A stretch of 17,914 bases of DNA from NCBI GenBank assembly GCA_910585765.1, contig CAJUES010000046.1:10586-28499 (forward strand), in the 5' to 3' direction. The first letter of the stretch is position 1. Every line of letters starts with the position of its first letter. This DNA is from an uncultured Lachnospiraceae bacterium (GTDB lineage Bacteria; Bacillota; Clostridia; Lachnospirales; Lachnospiraceae). The notes under the pieces are model-generated. The model saw nothing but the letters and a program-made list of their open reading frames with translations, was not told the origin of the DNA and did not search any database. The position numbers and the translations under genes were made by a program. Shown here in pieces: positions 1-6,432 of the stretch.

Positions 1-15
1 GGGCTTTTCCGGTAG
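1..15. other. Contig-end sequence that does not fit the adjacent gene
   Basis: These 15 bases end in a TAG in frame with the HAD gene that starts immediately after. A full-length Cof-type enzyme needs several more hydrophobic residues before its FDLDGT motif, and none can be read here. Bases 3-13 loosely resemble the end of an Illumina adapter (GCTCTTCCGATCT), but with several mismatches. Given the certain adapter at the other end of the contig, error-rich adapter or misassembly is plausible. A real nonsense mutation in the gene is the alternative. Confidence 0.4.
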
Positions 16-810
16 TTTGATTTGGACGGAACCTTGTTAAGAAATGATAAGACAGTATCTGAATATACGTTAGAAGTATTATCCAGATGCAGGGGACAAG
101 GGTATCTGATCGGTATTTCGACGTCAAGAGGCGAACAAAATTGTCTGGGCTTTTTGCGAGAAATGAATCCGGATATTCTTATTTCCAGCGGCGGGGCATT
201 GGTTCGGGTAAACGAGAAAATTATCTGTTCCTCTTCTTTTTCGGTGGCAGAGACAGAAAGCTTTATCGGATCAGCAAGAAAAATATGTGGTATGGAATGT
301 GAAATTACGGTTGACACAATAGATGCACATTACTGGAATTATAAAACGGATCCCAAAAAGCAGGATAAAAGCTGGGGAGACAGCGTTTATACGGATTTTC
401 GGGACTTTAAGTTCGAAGCTCTGAAGATATGTGTTGAGGTGCCGGATCCAGACCTGGCACAGAGATTGCGTGAACATTTTTCGGGACTTGACAGTCAGCG
501 TTTTTCGGATGGCGATTGGTACAAGTTCACGAAAAGCGGGATCACAAAGGAAAATGCAATAGCAGCGGTATGTGAAGCATGTCATGCAGATGTATCAGAA
601 ATCGTTGCCTTTGGAGATGACTATGCAGATATAGGCATGTTGAAGATGTGCGGTATCGGTGTGGCGATGGGCAATGCAATACAGGAGGTCAAAGACATTG
701 CGGATGATATCACGCTTTCAAACGAGGAGGATGGCGCAGCTGCCTGGTTGGAAAAATGGATAATCGGAAGCACGTTTCATGCGCGGCAGGATCAGAAACA
801 GCAAAAATGA
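16..810 (+). CDS. HAD-superfamily hydrolase, Cof-type phosphatase (5' truncated)
   Basis: A haloacid dehalogenase-like phosphatase of the Cof/YidA type. These cytosolic Mg-dependent enzymes hydrolyse sugar phosphates, nucleotides or flavin phosphates, and the substrate cannot be told from sequence. Numbering from the Phe codon at 16, motif I is FDLDGTLL, with the nucleophile Asp at residue 2 and the acid/base Asp at residue 4. Motif II is the Ser/Thr in GISTSRG, motif III is probably the Lys at about 178 (GITKENA), and motif IV is FGDDYAD with Asp 201, 202 and 205. The middle region is the C2-type cap typical of about 260-270 aa Cof proteins. The C-terminal MGNAIQEVKDIAD is also characteristic. 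A TTG at 22 could be read as a start, but it lies after the nucleophile Asp, so it cannot give an active enzyme. The real start is missing: a TAG at 13-15 and the contig edge precede it. The family is secure; intactness is uncertain. Confidence 0.85.
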   Translation, partial: FDLDGTLLRNDKTVSEYTLEVLSRCRGQGYLIGISTSRGEQNCLGFLREMNPDILISSGGALVRVNEKIICSSSFSVAETESFIGSARKICGMECEITVDTIDAHYWNYKTDPKKQDKSWGDSVYTDFRDFKFEALKICVEVPDPDLAQRLREHFSGLDSQRFSDGDWYKFTKSGITKENAIAAVCEACHADVSEIVAFGDDYADIGMLKMCGIGVAMGNAIQEVKDIADDITLSNEEDGAAAWLEKWIIGSTFHARQDQKQQK

Positions 811-827
811 CAAGAGGAAAAAAGAGA

Positions 828-856
828 TTTACAGATGATGTGTCAAAGAGTATACT
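828..856 (+). promoter_or_regulatory. Sigma-A-type promoter upstream of the 198-aa protein
   Basis: The -35 element TTTACA (828-833) and the -10 element TATACT (851-856) are separated by 17 bp. Each is one base away from consensus. It starts 17 bp after the HAD stop codon and points at the gene at 984, implying a leader of about 120 nt. Confidence 0.6.
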
Positions 857-890
857 TAATAGAAGTTGTGCTGTCAGATCGGCGGGTGTG

Positions 891-918
891 GAGCGGACAG
901 GCAGGGTCATTGCCGCTC
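891..918 (+). other. Hairpin in the leader of the 198-aa gene
   Basis: The arms GAGCGG (891-896) and CCGCTC (913-918) form a 6-bp GC-rich stem followed by only three Ts. It could be a weak terminator or attenuator for the HAD transcript, or just leader structure. An alternative pairing, GGCA with TGCC, competes with it. No riboswitch class is recognisable. Confidence 0.25.
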
Positions 919-983
919 TTTCCGCGACATCAGGCACAGAGAGATTTTGAGAGTCTATAAAAATTCGGAATGGAGGAAGGAAG

Positions 984-1580
984 ATGGGATTATTTTTACA
1001 GGTGGCGATCATGCCCGGGTGTAAGAAAGCGGAGGCGAGGACGGCAGTAGAGGAGGTTGCAAAGAAGTATTCCTGTTCATTTGACGAGCTGGAGAGCGGA
1101 GACTTCACAGAGGAGGATCTGATAATATCGGAGCTGATACCTGATGAATGTCAGTATGCAGAGACAGCCGCTGGTGTCAGCATATTATTCAACGATGACT
1201 GTATCGGTTATGACGCCCTTGCAAAAGCGGTGTCCGAAGCGGCAGGAAAAGTATGTTTGCTTTTGTACATATATGATGGAGATTACTGGGGGTATGAGCT
1301 GTATGATAAGGGGGAGATCCTGGACCGGTTTAATCCGATGCCGGATTATTTTGAGGAGGTATCTGAGGAGAAGATAGAGCAGTTAAAGGGAGATGCAAGG
1401 ATCATTGCCGGACAGTTTCATGTAGAGCAGGCTTCCATTGAGAGATACCTTGTGCGCTGGTCGGCGGATACGATGGACGAAAAGGCGTATCAGGATGACG
1501 AGTATGGATATGAGGACTGGCAGATGGTTGATTTTATGAGGAAACTGGGATATCCATATGATTTTGACGAAGTGTATTAG
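984..1580 (+). CDS. Acidic protein of unknown function, 198 aa
   Basis: I do not recognise this family. The start is ATG at 984, with a good purine-rich site (GGAGGAAGGAAG) just upstream. The protein is strongly acidic and soluble: there is no signal peptide and no membrane segment. It appears to have two parts. Residues 1-85 are mixed alpha/beta (MGLFLQVAIMPG at the start, then a helix). From about residue 90 there is a segment reading YIYDGDYWGYELYDKGEILD followed by RFNPMPDYF. That pattern, a strand with aromatic and acidic residues and then an R/Y-N-x-x-PDYF loop, occurs in small Firmicute proteins of unknown role. The C-terminus is rich in Asp, Tyr and Trp. It is probably co-transcribed with the symporter 54 nt downstream, but the pairing does not indicate a function. 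Confidence 0.75.
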   Translation: MGLFLQVAIMPGCKKAEARTAVEEVAKKYSCSFDELESGDFTEEDLIISELIPDECQYAETAAGVSILFNDDCIGYDALAKAVSEAAGKVCLLLYIYDGDYWGYELYDKGEILDRFNPMPDYFEEVSEEKIEQLKGDARIIAGQFHVEQASIERYLVRWSADTMDEKAYQDDEYGYEDWQMVDFMRKLGYPYDFDEVY

Positions 1581-1605
1581 AATCGTTTAGTGCATATATT
1601 AATAG

Positions 1606-1634
1606 AAAGGAGCGGGGGATATTCCCCGAGCATT
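1606..1634 (+). promoter_or_regulatory. Shine-Dalgarno, hairpin and spacer preceding the symporter ATG
   Basis: AAAGGAG (1606-1612) is a strong Shine-Dalgarno but lies 22 nt from the ATG at 1635. A hairpin fills the space: CGGGG (1613-1617) pairs with CCCCG (1624-1628), with a G-U pair at 1618/1623 and an AUAU loop. Six nt (AGCATT) then remain before the ATG. If folded, the stem restores a normal effective spacing of 6 nt. The alternative GTG start at 1590 has no visible Shine-Dalgarno. Confidence 0.5.
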
Positions 1635-3041
1635 ATGAAAAAAGAGAAGAACAGAAATTCATTTTCAGGCTCGATCGGATTTGTGCTGACTGCGGCGGGA
1701 AGTGCGGTCGGGCTGGGGAATATATGGCGTTTTCCGTATCTGGCGGCAAAGGACGGCGGTGGATTGTATCTGGTGATCTACCTGATACTGACGCTTACGT
1801 TTGGGTTCACGCTGCTGACGACTGAGATCGCCATAGGGAGAAAGACAAAGCAGAGCCCGCTGACAGCTTACGAGAGACTGCAGCCGAAGTGGGGATTTCT
1901 CGGCGTGCTGGCATGTCTTGTGCCAGTCATTATCCTGCCGTACTACTGCGTGATCGGCGGATGGGTGGTAAAATATTTTCTCACGTTTTTGACTGGCAGC
2001 GGCATTGATGCGGCGGAGGACGGCTATTTTACAGGCTTTATCACAGGTTCGTGGCAGCCGATCGTGCTGATGGCTGTGTTCATGCTGATGGTGGCGTTCA
2101 TCATATTCCGGGGGATCAATAAGGGAATCGAGTCATCCTCGAAGGTTTTGATGCCTGTGCTGCTCCTCCTGGTGGTGGGGATTGCGGTTTTCTCCCTGAC
2201 GATCCAGTACAAGGATGAATCAGGCGTGACGAGGACAGGCATGGAGGGATTTCGGATCTATGTGGTTCCGGATCTGAGCGGAATGACAGTGAAAGGATTT
2301 TTCACCGTGCTGCTGGATGCGATGGGGCAGCTGTTTTTCAGTCTCAGTGTTGCGATGGGGATCATGGTGGCATACGGATCCTATGTCCGGGATGACGCTG
2401 ATCTGGTTCGGTCGATCAATCAGATCGAATTGTTTGACACGGCGGTGGCATTTCTTGCGGGTGTCATGATCATTCCGGCAGTGTACACTTTCATGGGGAG
2501 AGAGGGTATGGCTGCGTCCGGTCCGAGTCTGATGTTTGTGTCCCTGCCGAAAGTGTTTGCATCGATGGGAAGGATCGGCAACCTGGTCGGCTGTCTGTTC
2601 TTTGCAATGGTATTGTTCGCGGCACTGACGAGCGCCGTGTCCGTCATGGAGGCGGTGGTGTCCAGCTTTATGGACAAGTTCCATGTGACGCGGACAAAGG
2701 CTGCCACGATCGAGACGGGCATCGCCCTTGTAGGCGGCGTGGTCGTGTGTCTGGGGTACAACAAGCTTTACTTTGAGGTAAAGCTGCCAAACGGGGCGGT
2801 CGCACAGATTTTAGACATCATGGACTATATCAGCAACAATTTCCTGATGCCGTTGGTTGCGATCGGAACATGTATTCTGATCGGCTGGGTGCTCAAACCG
2901 AAGGCTGTGATCGAGGAGGTGGAGAAATCCGGCAGCAGATTTGGCAGGAAGCGTCTGTATGTCGCAATGATCCGCTACATAGCGCCGGTGCTGCTGGTGA
3001 TCCTGCTGTTGAAGTCGATGGGGCTGCTGACCGTGATCTGA
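1635..3041 (+). CDS. Sodium-dependent transporter, neurotransmitter:sodium symporter (NSS/SNF) family
   Basis: An inner-membrane secondary transporter of the LeuT fold. It probably couples Na+ entry to uptake of an amino acid or related amine; the substrate cannot be assigned. The diagnostic TM1 unwound region is present as GSAVGLGNIWRFPY (residues 22-35), which in LeuT homologues builds the Na+ and substrate sites. About 11 membrane segments can be read, including TM3 with PYYCVIGGW and TM6 with FFSLSVAMG. There is no clear twelfth, as in the shorter 11-TM bacterial members such as MhsT. Length is 468 aa from ATG 1635. I prefer this start because MKKEKNRNSF leads straight into the family's N-terminus. 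A GTG at 1590 would add 15 residues without a ribosome binding site. The gene follows the 198-aa gene by 54 nt and is closed by a strong terminator at 3062-3114. Confidence 0.93.
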   Translation: MKKEKNRNSFSGSIGFVLTAAGSAVGLGNIWRFPYLAAKDGGGLYLVIYLILTLTFGFTLLTTEIAIGRKTKQSPLTAYERLQPKWGFLGVLACLVPVIILPYYCVIGGWVVKYFLTFLTGSGIDAAEDGYFTGFITGSWQPIVLMAVFMLMVAFIIFRGINKGIESSSKVLMPVLLLLVVGIAVFSLTIQYKDESGVTRTGMEGFRIYVVPDLSGMTVKGFFTVLLDAMGQLFFSLSVAMGIMVAYGSYVRDDADLVRSINQIELFDTAVAFLAGVMIIPAVYTFMGREGMAASGPSLMFVSLPKVFASMGRIGNLVGCLFFAMVLFAALTSAVSVMEAVVSSFMDKFHVTRTKAATIETGIALVGGVVVCLGYNKLYFEVKLPNGAVAQILDIMDYISNNFLMPLVAIGTCILIGWVLKPKAVIEEVEKSGSRFGRKRLYVAMIRYIAPVLLVILLLKSMGLLTVI

Positions 3042-3061
3042 CCGGATGGAGTACTAGATAA

Positions 3062-3114
3062 ATATCGCAAAGTCTTGTATGAAGTGGAGAAACAGGGCTT
3101 TGCGGTATTTTTTT
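3062..3114 (+). terminator. Intrinsic terminator after the symporter gene
   Basis: The arms 3062-3078 and 3092-3108 pair along all 17 positions, three of them G-U, around a 13-nt loop. A run of seven Ts (3108-3114) follows. It starts 20 nt after the symporter stop codon and separates that unit from the spoIIIA operon. Confidence 0.9.
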
Positions 3115-3145
3115 GTGAAAAAGGATTTTTATCTGCGGCAAATGT

Positions 3146-3173
3146 TCATATTTTAGAATCTGGGACATATATT
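3146..3173 (+). promoter_or_regulatory. Sigma-E-type promoter of the spoIIIA operon
   Basis: TCATATT (3146-3152) fits the sigma-E -35 consensus (K-M-ATATT). CATATATT (3166-3173) matches the -10 consensus CATACAHT at 7 of 8 positions. The spacing is 13 bp. Transcription would start near 3180, about 50 nt before the spoIIIAA ATG. spoIIIA is a known mother-cell sigma-E operon in Bacillus subtilis, so the match is expected on biological grounds. Confidence 0.75.
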
Positions 3174-3230
3174 GAGGTATGGACAAAATGTATTGAAACT
3201 GTTCAGAAAAAGGTAAAAGGGGGAGATCAA

Positions 3231-4172
3231 ATGGCAGCGGATAACCGGGTTCTGCAGTTTTTTCCGCAAGGTCTGAGAGGGGACTGGGAGAGAAGTGCAG
3301 TGCGCTTTGACCAGGTGCAGGAGATCCGGCTGCGCGTCAATCAGCCGGTGCGCGTGCTGTCGGACCGTGAGCACAGACTTCCTATTATATATGGTGAGCG
3401 GGAGATGGAAGACATATTCCGCTATCTGTGCCACGACTCTGTGTATGCCTACGAGGAAGAGCGGAAGCAGGGGTATCTCATGGTCGAGGGAGGACACCGC
3501 ATCGGTATCACGGGGGAGCTTGCGGCTGCGGGGAGCGGCAGGTTCATTGCCAAGTATATCCGCTACATGAATATCAGGCTTGCCCACGAGCACAAGGGGA
3601 TCGCGGAGCGGCTGATCAATTATCTTTATCAGCACACAGGAGAGGGTGCGCCGTACAATACCCTGATCATCTCGCCGCCGGGAGTTGGCAAGACGACGCT
3701 CCTGCGGGACACGATACGCCTGATGTCAAACGGGAGCGGGGGGTACAGGGGATGCAATGTGGGCGTGATCGACGAGAGAGGAGAGATCGCAGGGGCATAC
3801 AGGGGAAGTGCCATGCTCGACTGCGGTGAGCGGACGGACATCATCACAGGGGGCGACAAACAGCAGGGGATTTCCATACTGGTGAGGACGTTTGCGCCGC
3901 GGGTGATCGCCATTGACGAGATCGGAAAGAGTGCGGACGCGGAGGCGATACGCCACGCGGGGGTGAGCGGGTGCAGCATTCTGGCGACAGTGCATGGAAA
4001 TTCCATCGAGGATATCCGTCACAAGACGGAGATGGCGCCGATTCTCCACCTGGGTCTGATAGACCGTTTTGTCGTGCTGTCCACGGACGGGAGGATGGAC
4101 AGGTATTTTGAAGTTTATGACGGGGAGGGGAACAGGATATGTGGCAGAAATTTGTTGCAGGCGCCTGCGTGA
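3231..4172 (+). CDS. spoIIIAA: Stage III sporulation protein AA, AAA+-like secretion ATPase
   Basis: A cytosolic ATPase of the SpoIIIA-SpoIIQ feeding-tube complex, related to the ATPases of type II/IV secretion systems. It is thought to energise the channel from the mother-cell side. The Walker A motif is PGVGKTT (residues 150-156) and Walker B is VIAIDEIG (about 225-232, Asp229 and Glu230). The DERGEIAG segment between them is also typical. It is 313 aa, close to the 307 aa of the B. subtilis protein. I chose ATG 3231 because a purine-rich site (AAAGGGGGAGA) lies just upstream. The frame stays open further upstream, but only through the terminator and promoter region. The last 34 nt overlap spoIIIAB, which implies translational coupling. 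Confidence 0.95.
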   Translation: MAADNRVLQFFPQGLRGDWERSAVRFDQVQEIRLRVNQPVRVLSDREHRLPIIYGEREMEDIFRYLCHDSVYAYEEERKQGYLMVEGGHRIGITGELAAAGSGRFIAKYIRYMNIRLAHEHKGIAERLINYLYQHTGEGAPYNTLIISPPGVGKTTLLRDTIRLMSNGSGGYRGCNVGVIDERGEIAGAYRGSAMLDCGERTDIITGGDKQQGISILVRTFAPRVIAIDEIGKSADAEAIRHAGVSGCSILATVHGNSIEDIRHKTEMAPILHLGLIDRFVVLSTDGRMDRYFEVYDGEGNRICGRNLLQAPA

Positions 4173-4660
4173 TGACAGGAGCACTCGGGTTTGGCTGGTC
4201 GCTCTGCGGCGAGATGAACAGTGATATCCGGCATTTGAAACAGCAAAAACAGATACTTCTGAATATCTCGGGGGAGATCACCTATCTGCACAGACCGATG
4301 GAAGAGATCTTTGATATCATAGCGGACAAGGCGGAGATGCCATATGATCTCTTTCTGCGGAACGTCTCGCAGGGTATGAAGGCGAGAGATGGAAAATCCC
4401 TGGTCAGCATATGGAATGCGGCAGTCCGTGACCGAAAAAACGGGGCGGACCTCTCACAGATCGCCATAACGTATCTGGAAAAAATGGGGAACTGCTTCGA
4501 GTACGAGGGAGAGAGACTGCAGGTGGAGGCGCTCAGATTGTTTGAGAGGGAGATAGACAGCGAAATAGACAGGCTTACGGTGAAAAAGAACGAGAACAGC
4601 AGGCTGATCAAGGCGCTTAGCACACTTACCGGGATCTTGTGCATTATCCTGTTTTTATAG
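4139..4660 (+). CDS. spoIIIAB: Stage III sporulation protein AB
   Basis: A membrane protein of the SpoIIIA complex that resembles type II secretion GspF-like platform proteins. It presumably links the SpoIIIAA ATPase to the membrane. It is 173 aa, about the usual size. A membrane segment lies at residues 5-25 (GACVMTGALGFGWSL). A helical soluble body follows, with ISGEITYLHRPMEEIF as the most family-like stretch. A second membrane segment sits at the C-terminus (TLTGILCIILFL). ATG 4139 lies inside spoIIIAA and is preceded by GGGGAGGGG at a suitable distance. A gap of about 90 nt with a hairpin separates it from spoIIIAC. Confidence 0.93.
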   Translation: MWQKFVAGACVMTGALGFGWSLCGEMNSDIRHLKQQKQILLNISGEITYLHRPMEEIFDIIADKAEMPYDLFLRNVSQGMKARDGKSLVSIWNAAVRDRKNGADLSQIAITYLEKMGNCFEYEGERLQVEALRLFEREIDSEIDRLTVKKNENSRLIKALSTLTGILCIILFL

Positions 4661-4679
4661 AGGTGCAGCCAGGGTTCGC

Positions 4680-4708
4680 GTGAAAAGCCGTACAGGAAGG
4701 TTTTTCAC
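4680..4708 (+). other. Hairpin in the spoIIIAB-spoIIIAC gap
   Basis: GTGAAAAGCC (4680-4689) pairs with GGTTTTTCAC (4699-4708) over 10 bp, including one G-U, around a 9-nt loop. There is no T-run afterwards, so it is not a standard terminator. It might affect mRNA stability or the relative expression of the genes on either side. This is the widest gap inside the operon. Confidence 0.4.
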
Positions 4709-4751
4709 ATGTGAAGGATTATTACCGAGTATTCATGAAATGGGGATGAAA

Positions 4752-4946
4752 ATGGAAGTCAGTCTGATATTTAAGATAGCGGCGGTTGGCATACTGATAA
4801 CGATACTGGGACAGGTGCTGAAGCACAGCGGCAGGGAAGAACATGCGTTCTTGATAAGCCTTGCGGGTCTGGTGCTGGTGCTCTCGTGGATCGTTCCGTA
4901 CATATACCAGCTGTTTGAAATGATACAGGATCTGTTTGCGTTATAA
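4752..4946 (+). CDS. spoIIIAC: Stage III sporulation protein AC
   Basis: A small polytopic membrane component of the SpoIIIA complex. The sequence MEVSLIFKIAAVGILITIL, then GQVLKHSGREEHAF and a second hydrophobic helix, is a typical clostridial SpoIIIAC: two membrane helices around a conserved charged loop (SGREE). It is 64 aa from ATG 4752, compared with 68 aa in B. subtilis. In-frame ATGs at 4740 and 4746 are alternatives. I favour 4752 because GGGGATGA lies at a plausible distance upstream and the family N-terminus fits. The reading frame is open from 4680, but the extra residues do not look like family sequence. spoIIIAD follows 23 nt after the stop. Confidence 0.9.
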   Translation: MEVSLIFKIAAVGILITILGQVLKHSGREEHAFLISLAGLVLVLSWIVPYIYQLFEMIQDLFAL

Positions 4947-4969
4947 TTTGGTGTTGATGGAGGCATTGT

Positions 4970-5350
4970 ATGATTCAGATTTGTGTGCTTGCCATAGCAG
5001 GTCTTTTTGCGGCGCTTGTCATCAGGAAAGACAAGCCGGAGTTTGCGACGTTGGTCATTATCCTTGTCAGCTTTTTTATCGCGATCAGGATCCTCGCGGT
5101 GCTGGGAAACGCGGTGGAGGAGCTGGCGACCTGGGAGTCTGCGCTGGGAGGGAACACCGCGTACGTGTCCCTGCTCCTGAAGATCATAGGGATCACGTAT
5201 GTGTGTGATTTTGCGTCAAACCTGTGCAAGGATTCCGGATACTCGGCACTGAGCAACCACATAGAGCTATTTGGCAAGGTTGCGATCATGGTGGCAGGTT
5301 TTCCGATCATACGGATCATGATAGACATGTTAGAGGGAATGATGCGATGA
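4970..5350 (+). CDS. spoIIIAD: Stage III sporulation protein AD
   Basis: An integral membrane protein of the SpoIIIA complex. It is 126 aa with four hydrophobic segments: about residues 2-18, 25-44, 66-86 and 99-118. The family-like stretch is KIIGITYVCDFASNLCKDSGYSALSNHIELFGK. The B. subtilis protein is about 133 aa, so this one is full length. The start at 4970 follows a good site (TGGAGG, 6-nt spacing). The stop overlaps the start of spoIIIAE as ATGA, so the two are probably translationally coupled. Confidence 0.93.
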   Translation: MIQICVLAIAGLFAALVIRKDKPEFATLVIILVSFFIAIRILAVLGNAVEELATWESALGGNTAYVSLLLKIIGITYVCDFASNLCKDSGYSALSNHIELFGKVAIMVAGFPIIRIMIDMLEGMMR

Positions 5351-6411
5351 GTCAGGAGATTAGTTTGTGGCGGGAGATCGATATTCTTCCGGATCTGAGT
5401 GTATTGGACAATCTTTTAGGAGATCTGCTGCCGGGAAAGGACACGGACTCTTTGGATTTTATAGAGGATGTGCTGAAAGGAAACTGGGTGCTGGATCCGG
5501 GGCTGTTCTGGAGATATATCAGGGAATCTGTGTCGGGTGTCTTCAACGATTGGAGGAGACTGTTCATCACAGTGCTGATCCTGTTCATCCTGGTTGCCAT
5601 GGTGAGCAATCTGATGTCGGCGCTCAAGAACGAGGGGGCGGCGAAGGCGGCGAAGACATTTTTCATATTATGCCAGCTGGTGGTGCTGATCGACGCGTTC
5701 CATGAGGTGCTGGGGATTGTCGAGGAGACAATGATGCAGATGATCGAGTTTTTGAAATTGATGATACCGGCATACATGATCTGCATTGCGGCGGCGGGAT
5801 CCGGGCTCACGGCACTGATCTTCTACAAGATGCTCCTGGGATTCTTATGTCTCATAGAAGGGATCGTGGCGTCTTCCCTGACGACGGTGGTCGAGGGCTA
5901 TGTGATGCTCGGAGTGGTGGAGAGCATCTGGGGCGAGGAGCGGTTCAAGGCACTGATGGAGCTGATCAAAAAGGGGATGCAGTGGGTGCTGAAAATGATG
6001 GTCGTCGTGATGTCGGGCAGCAGTATCCTGCAGGTGATCATCACGCCGGTGGTCGATAAGACAAACAATGCGGTGATCCAGAAAACGGCAGGCGCGATTC
6101 CCGGGATCGGAGACATCGTGGAGTCGGTGTCGAGCGTGACGCTGGCATCGGCGATCGCGGTCAAAAACAGCCTTGGCGTGCTGATACTGGTGGTGCTGGT
6201 GCTGCTGATACTGGCGCCGATCATCAAGGCGTTCATGATCCTTATTATCATCAAGGTGAGCGGCGCGCTGGGCAGTATCTGCGGCGAGCGGCAGATGATG
6301 AAGTGTGTGGAGTATATCTCGGAGGCAGGCTTCATGCTCCTTCGGATACTGATCACGGTCACAACGCTGTTTTTTGTGACGATAGCGGCGGTCACGAACG
6401 CTACGAGCTAA
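5347..6411 (+). CDS. spoIIIAE: Stage III sporulation protein AE
   Basis: The large polytopic membrane protein of the SpoIIIA complex. It is 354 aa from ATG 5347, which overlaps the spoIIIAD stop (ATGA). The frame is open further upstream, but only through spoIIIAD sequence. The N-terminal ~70 residues are polar (LPDLSVLDNLLGDLLPGKD), followed by several membrane segments. The conserved core includes AYMICIAAAGSG, then KMMVVVMSGSSILQVIITP, then QKTAGAIPGIGDIVESV, all typical of the family. B. subtilis SpoIIIAE is about 399 aa and begins with a signal peptide. Here the protein starts directly with the polar region and no signal sequence is visible. Either the family variant in this lineage lacks it or its topology differs. 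spoIIIAF follows 21 nt later. Confidence 0.93.
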   Translation: MSQEISLWREIDILPDLSVLDNLLGDLLPGKDTDSLDFIEDVLKGNWVLDPGLFWRYIRESVSGVFNDWRRLFITVLILFILVAMVSNLMSALKNEGAAKAAKTFFILCQLVVLIDAFHEVLGIVEETMMQMIEFLKLMIPAYMICIAAAGSGLTALIFYKMLLGFLCLIEGIVASSLTTVVEGYVMLGVVESIWGEERFKALMELIKKGMQWVLKMMVVVMSGSSILQVIITPVVDKTNNAVIQKTAGAIPGIGDIVESVSSVTLASAIAVKNSLGVLILVVLVLLILAPIIKAFMILIIIKVSGALGSICGERQMMKCVEYISEAGFMLLRILITVTTLFFVTIAAVTNATS

Positions 6412-6432
6412 ACAGGGTATAGGGGGGAGATT

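Noticed and set aside
756..950. Small + strand open frame overlapping the HAD 3' end.
   Set aside because: It has no ribosome binding site, runs through the promoter region, and has no recognisable protein pattern.
3075..3230. N-terminal extension of the spoIIIAA frame back to 3075.
   Set aside because: It starts inside the terminator stem and covers the sigma-E promoter. The ATG at 3231 has a proper ribosome binding site and gives the usual length.
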